A stretch of DNA of 56,466 bases from Albibeggiatoa sp964388965 (lineage in GTDB: Bacteria > Pseudomonadota > Gammaproteobacteria > Beggiatoales > Beggiatoaceae), in NCBI GenBank assembly GCA_964388965.1, contig CAYMCP010000009.1:1-56466 (forward strand). Reading direction: 5' to 3'. Of the stretch, positions 43,341 to 52,964 are shown in pieces. Each line of letters starts with the position of its first letter. The first letter of the stretch is position 1. The notes beneath the pieces were generated by a model. It did no database searches, had not been told where the DNA came from, and saw only the letters and a list, made by a program, of their open reading frames with translations. The translations under genes were made by a program, and so were the position numbers.

Positions 43341-44249
43341 TTATTTAATACGTTGTCGAATTTTTTGTAAATATCCCATAATTTTATTCGATACTTTCGT
43401 CTCACCATCTTTTGGTTTTTCTACCGCGTAACGTTTAGTCAATTGAGGTGTTTTTTGCATTGCTCGATAATGTCTTATTGCAGCACTTACACTCATTTCT
43501 ACTAATTTCGGTAAAATTGGTTTGGGCATGAAGCGATAAATCTGACCCTGATTAATTAATTCAATCAATAACTGTGTATCTTGGAATGAAGTTAAAACTA
43601 AAGTCAGAATATTGGGATAAATTTCTTTTAAGGTTTTAAGTGGTGCTGTAATATCCTCACCGCCAATTTTCACCTCTGAAATAACGACCGCGATATTGGC
43701 ATCTTCCGCTAAAACAGCAAATGCTTCATCAACATCTTTACCCCATTTAACTGAGAATTTATCTCCGACGATTCCCGTTACTGAGTCATAAGTAGCTTGA
43801 TCTTCATCAATTACTAAAATACCAAGACGATCATCCGATTCTTTAGGTTCTTCTTTCTGCTGAATACCTTCCAAATTACGAGAAATCTCAACTGCTTGCT
43901 CAACAGTCGCTTTGATTTCTTCATTAACCCAAGGTTTATTAATGAAGCGGAATACCTCGCCCTCATTTACAGAACCTACCATAGCACTCCAATCGGAATA
44001 ACCAGTTAATAGTAAGCGCATGGTATTAGGCGATACCTCTTTGACCGAGCGTAAAACTTCCACACCCGGCATGATAGGCATTCTTTGGTCACTGACGATA
44101 ACATGGACTTTTTCTTTTTTAACAATGTTAATCGCTTCATTGCCGTCAGTCGTCGTTTTTACTTGATACTGTGACTTAAACAGCATTTTAAGAGAACGTA
44201 AAATTGCCTCTTCATCGTCAACGAACAATACAGTGGCTTTATCGGTCAT
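43341..44249 (-). CDS. Double-receiver response regulator
   Basis: 302 aa: two receiver domains in tandem and a short basic tail. The first (1-120) is complete, with VDDEE, the phosphoacceptor Asp54 in IVSDQRMP, Thr in LLTGYSD and Lys in INKPW. The second (about 142-265) begins LVIDED but has Glu192 in VISEVKI where the Asp should be, and ends FMPKPI. Glu can mimic a phosphorylated state, so the second domain may be locked or be a docking site. There is no output domain. It lies 49 bases after the histidine kinase gene and shares its operon. Confidence 0.92.
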   Translation of the reverse strand: MTDKATVLFVDDEEAILRSLKMLFKSQYQVKTTTDGNEAINIVKKEKVHVIVSDQRMPIMPGVEVLRSVKEVSPNTMRLLLTGYSDWSAMVGSVNEGEVFRFINKPWVNEEIKATVEQAVEISRNLEGIQQKEEPKESDDRLGILVIDEDQATYDSVTGIVGDKFSVKWGKDVDEAFAVLAEDANIAVVISEVKIGGEDITAPLKTLKEIYPNILTLVLTSFQDTQLLIELINQGQIYRFMPKPILPKLVEMSVSAAIRHYRAMQKTPQLTKRYAVEKPKDGETKVSNKIMGYLQKIRQRIK

Positions 44250-44298
44250 ACAAGCTCAAGCTCCCAATCATATATTTAAACTAGTTGATTTATCCCTC

Positions 44299-46491
44299 TT
44301 ACGATGTTTGTCTCGGTAAGCTGATTTTGAACGTCGTACCTTTGCCTTCTTCAGATTCCACTTCAATTTTGCCTTCGTGCTGCTCAATAATTTGATAACT
44401 AATAGACAACCCTAAGCCTGTACCCTCACCAACTGGTTTAGTCGTAAAAAATGGATCAAAAATTTTCGCTTTCACATCCTCTGGAATCCCTTTACCATTG
44501 TCAGCAATTTCGACATGTACCCAATCTGTATCAGCGTAAGTTTTGAGCATGATTTTACCACCTCTATCCATCGCTTGTGCAGCATTTGTCATCATATTCA
44601 AAAATACTTGGTTCAAATGTGAAGGCGAGCATTGAATTGCCGGCATATTCTCAGCGTAATCTTTTTCAATGGTTGCAACATCTTTCAATACGTGATTACC
44701 TATTACCAAAGCACTATCTAAACATTCGTTTAAATTTACATCGCGTACTTTGACACTATCTACACGACTAAAATCCTTCAAATTTAATACCAATTCTGAG
44801 ATTTGGTCTAAACCTTTTAGAATATCGCTAAATAAGGCATACGCATCATTAAAAGTATCATTATCACGGAATTCTTCACTTAATTCAGTAACCGTTTGTA
44901 ATTGCTGATTTAATTCATCTTCGCTAATGTTTTCGCTCATCAACATGCCAACTAAGGTATCGTATTCAGAAACAAATTGTTGCGTTTCTTGGAATACACC
45001 TTGAGTCATTTCTACATTGGAGCGTACATAGCCTAATGGGGTATTTATTTCGTGCGCCACCCCTGCAACCATTTGACCTAATGAAGCCATTTTTTCAGAT
45101 TGTACCAACTGTGCTTGAGAAGCTTTTAATTCTTCATAGGCTTTAGATAACTCTTCAGTACGCTCTGCAACCCGTTGTTCTAAAGTAGCATTGATCTCTT
45201 CTAACTCGTGGAAAGCTTTTTTTACCTGACCACCCATGATATTGAATGATTTAGCTAAATCACCTAATTCATCGGTACGTTCGGTGGGTAATTTTTGATC
45301 CCAATCACCATCTGAGAATTTTTTAGCAGCATTGTTGAGTTTTAAGATGGGTTGAATAATACCGCGCGCAGTTGCCCAGCCAATTAATACTGTTAATAGT
45401 AAAGCGACAATGGACATATAGATGGTGATGCGTGTATTGGCGTTAATTTGTCCCATAAAATCAGATTCAGGCACAACAACGACGATTAACCAATCTAAAC
45501 CGCGACCGTCTTGCAAAGGTGAAACTTGGAGAAACTGATTTTGACCATTTAAGCTAAATTCTAATTGCTGGCTGCCACTGATACGACTTAAATCAACAAA
45601 AGTGTCCCTCAAGTAGGTTGCTGTGGCTTTGATAACTTTATCTTCGCTGTCTATCGCTCTTAGACGTAACATATTACCGTTAATATCTTTAGCCATCACC
45701 GGCGAACTGCTGGATGTTGTAACTAATGTGCCGCTGGTACGTTCCATAATAAATGTTTGACCAGATTCACCGATTTTAAGACTGGCTAAAAATTCATCCA
45801 CTTGATTAAAAATAGCAGTCGTACCCAATACGCCTAATAATTTTTCTGGATTACCATTTTCATAAATAGGTTGTGCAGCGGTAATAGCCAAAGCTTTTGT
45901 GGTAAATTCTTGATAAATATCGCTCCAGATAGGTTTACCGCGTTTTACTGCATCAGTATACCAAGCACGACCACGCGGGTCATAGTTTGACGCGCTGACA
46001 TCTACACGAGTCGGTAACCCTCTGGTGTTTGTATTGTAGTAGGTCAGACTGCCTTCAGTGGTTTGATCCGCCAAAATGATTTGAGGTGTACCTTCAGTAC
46101 GGCGACTTGCTCCGACAAAATCGCCCGATGGTAAGCCGATAAAAGTATTTGTGACTTGAGCAAAAGATTGGACTTGCTTCCAGAAATGTTTTTGTAAATC
46201 TTTGTTATCTGCTAAATTAAGTTGCTCTAATGCAATGGTATTTGCGTGTAATTCATTAACGAGATGTGCCGTATCCAAATAAGACTTAACTCGTTCCTCA
46301 ATGCGGGCTGCGACTTCTGCACGTAATTTTGACGCTACATTATTAACTGCTTCTTGCCCATTGCGCAACGAGAGATAACCTGTTGTACCGCCAGCCAATG
46401 CCACCAAGACAACAAAGGGGATAACAATCATGGTTCTCAGGGGTAATTTACCTGATACTTGAGAAATAACGCTGTTAAATATGTTTGACAT
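44299..46491 (-). CDS. Cache-HAMP sensor histidine kinase
   Basis: 730 aa. A first membrane segment (about 19-37, TMIVIPFVVLVALAGGTTGY) and a second near 350-372 flank a periplasmic double-Cache domain with the typical NYDPRGRAWYTDAV and IWSDIYQEF motifs. HAMP follows (IIQPILKLNNAAKKFSDGDW), then a coiled coil and the HisKA-type dimerisation region with His480 in GVAHEINTPLGYV. The ATPase domain has FLNMMTNAAQAMD (N box), EIADNGKGIPEDV and GEGTGLGLSI. It probably senses a small ligand such as a carboxylate or amine and phosphorylates the downstream regulator. Confidence 0.94.
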   Translation of the reverse strand: MSNIFNSVISQVSGKLPLRTMIVIPFVVLVALAGGTTGYLSLRNGQEAVNNVASKLRAEVAARIEERVKSYLDTAHLVNELHANTIALEQLNLADNKDLQKHFWKQVQSFAQVTNTFIGLPSGDFVGASRRTEGTPQIILADQTTEGSLTYYNTNTRGLPTRVDVSASNYDPRGRAWYTDAVKRGKPIWSDIYQEFTTKALAITAAQPIYENGNPEKLLGVLGTTAIFNQVDEFLASLKIGESGQTFIMERTSGTLVTTSSSSPVMAKDINGNMLRLRAIDSEDKVIKATATYLRDTFVDLSRISGSQQLEFSLNGQNQFLQVSPLQDGRGLDWLIVVVVPESDFMGQINANTRITIYMSIVALLLTVLIGWATARGIIQPILKLNNAAKKFSDGDWDQKLPTERTDELGDLAKSFNIMGGQVKKAFHELEEINATLEQRVAERTEELSKAYEELKASQAQLVQSEKMASLGQMVAGVAHEINTPLGYVRSNVEMTQGVFQETQQFVSEYDTLVGMLMSENISEDELNQQLQTVTELSEEFRDNDTFNDAYALFSDILKGLDQISELVLNLKDFSRVDSVKVRDVNLNECLDSALVIGNHVLKDVATIEKDYAENMPAIQCSPSHLNQVFLNMMTNAAQAMDRGGKIMLKTYADTDWVHVEIADNGKGIPEDVKAKIFDPFFTTKPVGEGTGLGLSISYQIIEQHEGKIEVESEEGKGTTFKISLPRQTS

Positions 46492-46927
46492 GAAAATAAT
46501 AGCTCCAATGTCTTAGAGAGTACTACCTATTTTGAACTGTTTTTTAGAGTGTACGCAAGTTTTATACTTAGGTTTGTTATTATACACAGTTATGCGTATT
46601 GGATAAGTGTTTAATTGTATTTTCTTGCCTAATATTTTGATGTTAAAGCTGATTTAGTTTTAATTGGTTGTAATATTTAAAATTGATAAGCCAACATACT
46701 AAACCTAAACTAATTATGTTGAATATAAATCGAGTATATTTACAAAATTTACCTGTTATTCTCAATTGAAATCCAGCTTTAACATTCCGCTTTTTAATGG
46801 TATGGAAATTATAAATTATCAAACCAGCGCAAATATTAGCGATTATTCACATCTTAGAAAATTAAGTTCAAGACAGATATTATCCTCAACAAAGGGTTTT
46901 AACAAAATGGTTAATTTTCCGTAAGGC
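46492..46927. other. AT-rich intergenic region with one inverted repeat
   Basis: About 435 bases with no convincing gene. An imperfect inverted repeat, ATGTTAAAGCTGATTT at 46640-46655 and its complement with one extra base at 46769-46785, encloses about 113 bases. This may be a decayed miniature transposable element. The region also holds the promoter of the histidine kinase gene and the 3' flank of the cyclotransferase-like gene. Confidence 0.4.
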
Positions 46928-47455
46928 TCAACTTTTCAAATACTCGCTGATATGCTGAACCACGTCATGATGATAAAGGATCGTGTCGGTTTGGGTACGG
47001 AGAAATTCACCTAATTCATTCATAACCCGTTTTACTTTTGTCCAATCGCCATTAGGTACTTTTGAGTCTTCACGACGACGGTAACATAATGCCATCATTT
47101 GTTGTTCTTCATTAAAAGTAATTTCCGTTTGTTTTTTATCCACATAGGGCTGATAAGGCCAAATCGGGACTAAATCCAATTCGTAACGTCTTGGAAATTC
47201 ACCAGAAGCATTTTCTAAATGATGGATGCGTTGTAGGCAATAGTAGTTGACTTGATGTAGTTCACCTAGTGTTGCCGCGTCTGTTTCATTAAAATCAATA
47301 TATGCGCTACCGATTTCTGATTCAATGAGTTGCCCACGAGTATAATATAAACCAAGCGGACTACTACCTTCCATGTAGTAATCTAAGCGACCACCAACAC
47401 GCAGTGTACCAAATACAAATAATCGAATAATAGGGATTTTAAAATTGTTAATCAT
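46928..47455 (-). CDS. Gamma-glutamylcyclotransferase-like (AIG2/GGCT) protein
   Basis: 175 aa. The N-terminal strand-loop RLFVFGTLRVGGRLDYYM corresponds to the YGSLRxG substrate loop of the GGCT fold, followed by the GLYYTRGQLIESEIG strand that family members use for the second beta hairpin. The Glu in HHLENASGEFPRRYEL is a candidate for the catalytic acid. The C-terminal third is unusual and helical, ending in a region rich in His. Enzymes of this fold form 5-oxoproline from gamma-glutamyl compounds; whether this one is active is open. Confidence 0.7.
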   Translation of the reverse strand: MINNFKIPIIRLFVFGTLRVGGRLDYYMEGSSPLGLYYTRGQLIESEIGSAYIDFNETDAATLGELHQVNYYCLQRIHHLENASGEFPRRYELDLVPIWPYQPYVDKKQTEITFNEEQQMMALCYRRREDSKVPNGDWTKVKRVMNELGEFLRTQTDTILYHHDVVQHISEYLKS

Positions 47456-47668
47456 GCTCTAACTCGCTTGATTTTTTAAACAATCTTCAAAGGGTTTACA
47501 TATCTTAACTTTTTAATAAGAAAATACAAGTATGTTATTATTTTATTTTGTAACGGGTGTGTAAATTTTTATGGGACGCAAACCGTCTAAGCGCGTATTT
47601 CAACGGAGATCACAAGAAAAATTAAAAATCTATTTTCTACGAATATGAAATGTTAGACAGTGACTAGA

Positions 47669-48745
47669 TTAACAAGTCTTTTCAATGATTCCACCACCTA
47701 AACAAACTTGATTATCATAAAAAACAATGGATTGTCCCGGCGTTACGGCACGTTGCGGTTGTTCAAAAGTGATTTGATAACCTACTTCGTTAATTTCGGT
47801 AATCGTACAAGGTTGATCAATCTGACGATAACGTGTTTTTGCGGTACAACAGCAGGGTAATGCAGGGGCTTGATTGGATACCCATGAAAGCTGATTAGCC
47901 GTGAGCTGTTGACTAAATAAAAGCGGATGATGATGACCTTGTGCGACAATGAGCTGATTATTTTTTACATCTTTCCCAACCACATACCAAGGTTCGCCGC
48001 TACTTTGACGTAAGCCACCAATTTGCAAACCTTTACGCTGTCCTAAAGTGTAATACATCACACCTTGATGCAGACCAATTACTTTACCTTCAGGCGTAAT
48101 TATTTCGCCCGGTTGTGCTGGAATAAATTGACTTAGAAAGTCACGAAACGGTCGCTCACCAATAAAACAAATCCCAGTACTATCTTTTTTATCATGGGTA
48201 ATAAAACCTTGTTGCTGCGCAATTTCACGTACTTTGAGCTTATTTAGTTTGCCAATAGGAAAGATACTACGCGCTAATTGTTGTTGCCCCAAAGTATATA
48301 AAAAATAGCTTTGATCCTTATTAGTATCTAAACCGCGTAAAAGTTGCCATTTTCCATCTTGCTGATTAGAATCCACATAATGCCCAGTTGCAATCGCCAC
48401 CGCGCCTAAACGCTCTGCATGTTGTAAAAATACTTTAAATTTAATTTCTCGATTACACAAAATATCAGGGTTAGGTGTACGACCTGCTTTATATTCTGCC
48501 AAAAATTCCTTAAATACGTTTTCCCAATACTCGCTAGAAAAATTTGCTGTATGCAATGGCATCGCTAATTTATCGCATATTGCCTGTGCATCTTTTAAAT
48601 CTGCTGCTGCACTGCAATAATCTTGGGTATCATCTTCCTCCCAATTTTTCATAAATAAGCCTTGTACTTCATACCCTTGCTGTTTGAGTAAATACGCTGC
48701 AACCGAAGAGTCTACACCACCAGACATGCCTACAATAATTTTCAT
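47669..48745 (-). CDS. mnmA: tRNA-specific 2-thiouridylase MnmA
   Basis: 358 aa. It thiolates U34 of tRNAs for Lys, Glu and Gln. The PP-loop SGGVDSSVAA is at residues 8-17, the catalytic Cys97 lies in NPDILCNREIKF and Cys193 in STGICFIGERPF. The C-terminal beta-barrel shows YTLGQRKGLQIGG and RAVTPGQSIVFY. Sulfur comes from IscS through the Tus relay in E. coli. It starts 31 bases after the end of dsrS and may be co-transcribed, both proteins being linked to sulfur. Confidence 0.97.
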   Translation of the reverse strand: MKIIVGMSGGVDSSVAAYLLKQQGYEVQGLFMKNWEEDDTQDYCSAAADLKDAQAICDKLAMPLHTANFSSEYWENVFKEFLAEYKAGRTPNPDILCNREIKFKVFLQHAERLGAVAIATGHYVDSNQQDGKWQLLRGLDTNKDQSYFLYTLGQQQLARSIFPIGKLNKLKVREIAQQQGFITHDKKDSTGICFIGERPFRDFLSQFIPAQPGEIITPEGKVIGLHQGVMYYTLGQRKGLQIGGLRQSSGEPWYVVGKDVKNNQLIVAQGHHHPLLFSQQLTANQLSWVSNQAPALPCCCTAKTRYRQIDQPCTITEINEVGYQITFEQPQRAVTPGQSIVFYDNQVCLGGGIIEKTC

Positions 48746-48776
48746 CTAAGCTAACCTATTAGAATTTTTGATAATA

Positions 48777-49931
48777 TCATACACGTCCACGCAAAATTGC
48801 GATCTGTTGAAATAAAACATCTGTCACGGGTGTCAGTTTTTTGCGCATTAACGTACCAATTGCAGTTGTCGTTGAAAAAATAGGGCGTAATATTGAATAA
48901 CGTAAACCTGCTAAAATGAGTGTCGCTTGAATTAAATTTTGTTTCTCTGGCATCGCTTCTAATACAACTTTTAATGTATTCGATGGTTGCTGACACTGAT
49001 TATTAACTTTTTCTAACAGTATATTTATGTCCATTTCATCGTCATAGCAGTCTGGACAAATTGTGCTGAAACGCTTTGCTACCACATCGAATAAAATATT
49101 AACCACATCTTGATTTGTCGGTTTTTTCAATATTTTCTCAAATGTATCTAAAAAAGTTTGCCCTGCACCACTGCTTAACCAGATTAGCTGTTGAGCAAGT
49201 ATATTATCTGCTAAAAATTGCAATTGCGTGTATATTTCCTCAGCATCATGCCGCGCTACAATAGGATTAGGTAACTGATTTGGACGAGTCACTAAGAAAC
49301 CAACGTAATACGCATTTTTAGCACGCCCCTTACCCCAAAGAGTTTGTACCATTGCATCATCAATCAAATTGCCTTGTAACACTAAACTGACTGTTTCAAT
49401 AATATCCGTCGTTTCTTCCTCAAAAGGTAAATAATCAATTAAGTGTTGCGCTAGTGTTTTACCAATTTCACTCTCTACAATATTTTTTTTATTCAGCATA
49501 CTACGTGCATTTTTTGACTCTGGCATTGCCCACCACGCACGCGCTGCCAATTCGGGTGTTAAGCCGGGCGCATTCACCACCGCTTCAACAGCCTCCGGTA
49601 CGCCCAGCATGAGTAATTGCGCTAAATTCTCATCCCTAGCTTGCCCCATACGTGACCAGCGACGCAAATAAACCGGATAACCACCAGGAGAGTCTAAAAT
49701 ACGCTCTGAAATTAATTCACGTACTTGTTTTAAGTATAATTCGTCGCGGCAATTGGGATGCAAAATAATTTTAGCTTCACCTTGCTCTGATAAGCCATAA
49801 ATAATCATTTTTGATTCATCAATCCGAATTGCTTGTAATGGATTGGCTAATAATACATTGAGACGTAAATTGTCTTCGCTGGATAAATTCATAATTTTTG
49901 TCGTTGTACTGGGTGTGATGTATTTAAACAT
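48777..49931 (-). CDS. dsrS: Probable sulfur-metabolism protein DsrS
   Basis: 384 aa; an in-frame ATG at 49892 would give 371 aa starting MNLSSEDNLRLNVLLA, which is the start I remember for DsrS of purple and colourless sulfur bacteria. The conserved GYPVYLRRWSRMGQAR and LTPELAARAWWAMPES segments also fit. DsrS is a soluble helical protein that influences expression of the reverse dissimilatory sulfite reductase pathway in Allochromatium. In some genomes it is detached from the dsr cluster, as here. It lies upstream of mnmA. Identification is from memory of the family pattern. Confidence 0.72.
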   Translation of the reverse strand: MFKYITPSTTTKIMNLSSEDNLRLNVLLANPLQAIRIDESKMIIYGLSEQGEAKIILHPNCRDELYLKQVRELISERILDSPGGYPVYLRRWSRMGQARDENLAQLLMLGVPEAVEAVVNAPGLTPELAARAWWAMPESKNARSMLNKKNIVESEIGKTLAQHLIDYLPFEEETTDIIETVSLVLQGNLIDDAMVQTLWGKGRAKNAYYVGFLVTRPNQLPNPIVARHDAEEIYTQLQFLADNILAQQLIWLSSGAGQTFLDTFEKILKKPTNQDVVNILFDVVAKRFSTICPDCYDDEMDINILLEKVNNQCQQPSNTLKVVLEAMPEKQNLIQATLILAGLRYSILRPIFSTTTAIGTLMRKKLTPVTDVLFQQIAILRGRV

Positions 49932-50065
49932 TTCAAATCAAATCATTGCTCTTTAAATGAGTGCGGCATGTCAAATAACTTGTATTTTTAAATTATTTTT
50001 AGAAGTTAAATTTCTTAACAGTATATAATAGGTTCCAGCAATATTGGCTTACGGAGTTGATGCCG

Positions 50066-50512
50066 ATGGTAGGCAATAGAATTATTTATATTCGGGAAAG
50101 AGTTCAACATCTGGATTCAGAAATTTACTCAACATTGACTTTACCTTATCATTTACGAATTAAACATAAACAACGCAACCACTTAGACAATAAAGAAGAT
50201 GTGATTTTAGCATTAGCACAGGGTACGCGGTTGTATGATGGCGATTTGCTCAGAAGTGAAGATGATTTGATTATAGCAGTAAAAGCAGCAATTGAGCCTG
50301 TATATCAAGCTTATTCAGAAGATATAATGACATTGCTGTATGCTTGCTATTATTTAGGTTTACACCATGTTCCTACTCAAATTAGTGAAAATGCGTTATT
50401 TTATCAAAATAGTGAGCAGGCTACGCCAGTCATAAAGCAATTTAATTTTAAAATTCAGAAAATTGAGGCGGTGTTCGACCCAATACCGACGCAGACTTTA
50501 CGTCAATTTTAG
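50066..50512 (+). CDS. ureE: UreE-like urease accessory protein, orphan
   Basis: 149 aa from ATG 50066, nine bases after GGAG; ATG 50060 is also possible. The UreE N-terminal domain is seen in LTLPYHLRIKHKQRNHLDNKED followed by ALAQGTRLYDGDLLRSEDD, and the C-terminal metallochaperone domain in LLYACYYLGLHHVPTQIS, which corresponds to the LGNRHxPxQI motif with the nickel-binding His. There is no His-rich tail. UreE delivers nickel to urease, but no urease or other ure genes are in the window. It converges on the cyclase gene with a four-base overlap. Confidence 0.75.
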   Translation: MVGNRIIYIRERVQHLDSEIYSTLTLPYHLRIKHKQRNHLDNKEDVILALAQGTRLYDGDLLRSEDDLIIAVKAAIEPVYQAYSEDIMTLLYACYYLGLHHVPTQISENALFYQNSEQATPVIKQFNFKIQKIEAVFDPIPTQTLRQF

Positions 50513-52572
50513 TGTAAATGTTGCTCAATTCGGTTGATATATTCTTGGGCTACTTGATCTTGTGGATTAATTGCTAACACTTTGAGAAATAAATGTTGTG
50601 CACGCTCATATTTGCCAATATGGTAGAACAAAAACCCGGTTTCAAAATCTTCTAACGTTTGATCTTTCAATGTGATCATGTCCGGCAAATCGGCATCATA
50701 AACTTCGTATACTGTGACTTCGTAAGATTTACCTTTTACTTTTGCAGCATCAATTACCCGAATATGATACCGACTAGGGTCATCCAGTCTGACGTAAGTA
50801 TGTTCAGTAATCAACAAAGGGGTACCGTAGATTTTGGTCAAACTTTCCACCCGTGCCGATAAATTTACCGCATCAGCAATCACTGTACCTTCCATACGAT
50901 TTTTACCACCAACCGTACCTAAAATCAACGGTCCAGTATTTAAACCAATACCGATTTGAATTGTTGGCAAATTATTAGTGGCAAGGTATTGATTATGTTC
51001 AATTAAGGCTTTTAACATTTGAATCGAACCTTGAACCGCATCATCAGCACTTTTAGGAAACAATGCCATGATCGCATCGCCAATATATTTATCAATTACA
51101 CCTTGATGATTTAAAATAATAGGTTCCATGCGACCTAAATAAATATTAATAAAATCAAAAATTTCCTTTGGTGACATTTGTTCAGATAACGACGTGAAAC
51201 CGCGAATATCAGAAAATAATACAGTCATTTCTTTTTTAACTTGATCGCCTAATTCTACATCTATGATGCTGGCTTTATCCAATAGGCTTAAAAATTCGCT
51301 CGGTACAAAACGCTCATAGGCTTTATTTAATTGGAAAATTGCATAAGCAGTTTTTAAACGTTCTTCTTCTGCCTGTTTGCGTTCGGTAATATCTCTTGAA
51401 AAAACAAACGCATAAGCTTTATTATCGTATTCTAAATAATTAAATGTTGTTTCAACCGGAAAAATCTTGCCGAGTTTAGGTTGATAATGTGATTCAAACG
51501 AAATCCTGCCCTGTTCAACTAAATTGTCCCAATATTCTTGCCAAGCGTCGCTATGAATGTGTGTATCTATTTCACAAATAGTCTTGGTTAATAATTCTTG
51601 ATGTGAATAGTCAAGACTATGCGCTGTCGAATCATTGGCGTATAACACCTGACCTGCTTGATTGAGCCATAAAATAATGTCGGCTGCATGATTTATTGAA
51701 TGTTGGGTTAAACGTAAAATTGCTTCTGCTTGTTTTCTTTCGGTAATATCATGCAAAATGCCGACAAATAGCTTTTTAGAGCCTAAATGTACTTCACGCA
51801 CCGACAATTCTAAGGGAAAAGTTTCGCCATTTTTGCGTTTACCTTCAACTTCCCGCGTCGTGCCAAGTATGTGCTTTTCACTAGTTCGCAAATATTTTTT
51901 TAAATAACCATCATGTTCTACCGCAACCTCGCTTGACATAAGAATCGAAATATTTTGACCGACTAGCTCGTCGTGCGTATAACCAAACATCATTTCTAAA
52001 GCCGGATTGGTCATTTCAATTATGCCTTGTGTGTTGACGGTGATAATACCGTCTGCGGCGGCGAACACAATTGCACGAGTTTGCGTTTCACTGATTTGTA
52101 ATTTTTGAATTAATTTAGCTTGTTCCTGATTTAATTGCTCAAGCGTTTGGTGTTGTTCAGAAACAATTTTTTTTTGCTGATAACTGTAAATAGCCTCTCT
52201 AACTGTCAAACGTAAATCTTCGGTTTCCCAAGGCTTTGCGATATAACGATATAATTTTGCATGTTTAATTGCATTCGCAACTGCACCAATATCTGCTTGA
52301 CCAGTTAGCATAATTTTTAATGTATTGGGAGAAAGTTTATGAATTGCTTTTAATACTTCATCACCTTTCATATTTGGCATCACGTAATCGGAAATAACTA
52401 AAGGAATATCTGTCTGCTCTTTGATTAAATCTTCTACTAGTTCAATTGCCTCTTCACCATCTTCTGCGATTTCTATTAGATAATCATTGCCTAAAGCTTT
52501 TTTTAACTCTATTTTCAGGCTATCTAAAATAGTATATTCATCATCTACGCAAACGATTACGGGCTTGTTCAT
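50509..52572 (-). CDS. Receiver-PAS-PAS-class III adenylate cyclase
   Basis: 687 aa. Residues 1-125 are a receiver with Asp62 in VISDYVMP and Lys in IAKPWE. Two PAS domains follow (about 155-280 and 285-400), each closing with an ITERKQAE linker. The class III cyclase domain (about 440-610) has both metal-binding aspartates, in VLFSDIRGFTSLSEQ and KYIGDAIMALF, with Lys before IGD and Thr in GTVIADAVNLSAR, the Lys/Thr pair of bacterial adenylate cyclases. The C-terminal 50 residues resemble a TPR unit. The start overlaps the stop of the single-receiver gene by four bases. Confidence 0.94.
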   Translation of the reverse strand: MNKPVIVCVDDEYTILDSLKIELKKALGNDYLIEIAEDGEEAIELVEDLIKEQTDIPLVISDYVMPNMKGDEVLKAIHKLSPNTLKIMLTGQADIGAVANAIKHAKLYRYIAKPWETEDLRLTVREAIYSYQQKKIVSEQHQTLEQLNQEQAKLIQKLQISETQTRAIVFAAADGIITVNTQGIIEMTNPALEMMFGYTHDELVGQNISILMSSEVAVEHDGYLKKYLRTSEKHILGTTREVEGKRKNGETFPLELSVREVHLGSKKLFVGILHDITERKQAEAILRLTQHSINHAADIILWLNQAGQVLYANDSTAHSLDYSHQELLTKTICEIDTHIHSDAWQEYWDNLVEQGRISFESHYQPKLGKIFPVETTFNYLEYDNKAYAFVFSRDITERKQAEEERLKTAYAIFQLNKAYERFVPSEFLSLLDKASIIDVELGDQVKKEMTVLFSDIRGFTSLSEQMSPKEIFDFINIYLGRMEPIILNHQGVIDKYIGDAIMALFPKSADDAVQGSIQMLKALIEHNQYLATNNLPTIQIGIGLNTGPLILGTVGGKNRMEGTVIADAVNLSARVESLTKIYGTPLLITEHTYVRLDDPSRYHIRVIDAAKVKGKSYEVTVYEVYDADLPDMITLKDQTLEDFETGFLFYHIGKYERAQHLFLKVLAINPQDQVAQEYINRIEQHLH

Positions 52573-52964
52573 AATGTCGCTAAACCTGCCTTGATAGTTT
52601 CAATTAATTCCTTACCGTCCCAAGGTTTATATAAGCAACGGTGTAAATTAGCTTGAGCTTGAGCGCGTTCAATTGCAGAAATGTCTGCTTGACCTGTCAA
52701 CATGACTTTGACTATGTTTGGAAAACGTTGATGTACTTGAATTAAAAACTCATCTCCTTTCATACCCGGCATAAGCCAATCTGAAACGATAACCAGAATA
52801 TTAATATTCTCTGCGTGTAATTCTTCAACAACTTCAAGTGCTTCAATTGCGCTTTCAGCAAATTCATACAAGTATTTATCATGAAATTCATTTTTGAGTT
52901 GGATTTTTAAACTATCGAGTACAACAGGCTCGTCGTCTACACAGAGAATAGCAGATTTTGACAT
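52569..52964 (-). CDS. Single-domain response regulator
   Basis: 131 aa, one receiver domain with the full site: LCVDDEP, phosphoacceptor Asp62 in VIVSDWLMP, Thr in MLTGQAD and Lys in LYKPWDG. No output domain. It resembles the receiver of the next gene closely (CVDDE, LDSLKI, SDxxMPxMKGDE, LTGQADI), suggesting duplication. Translational coupling (ATGA overlap) with the receiver-PAS-cyclase suggests a phosphorelay or competition for the same kinase. No histidine kinase is adjacent; the Cache-HAMP kinase is about 4 kb away. Confidence 0.93.
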   Translation of the reverse strand: MSKSAILCVDDEPVVLDSLKIQLKNEFHDKYLYEFAESAIEALEVVEELHAENINILVIVSDWLMPGMKGDEFLIQVHQRFPNIVKVMLTGQADISAIERAQAQANLHRCLYKPWDGKELIETIKAGLATL

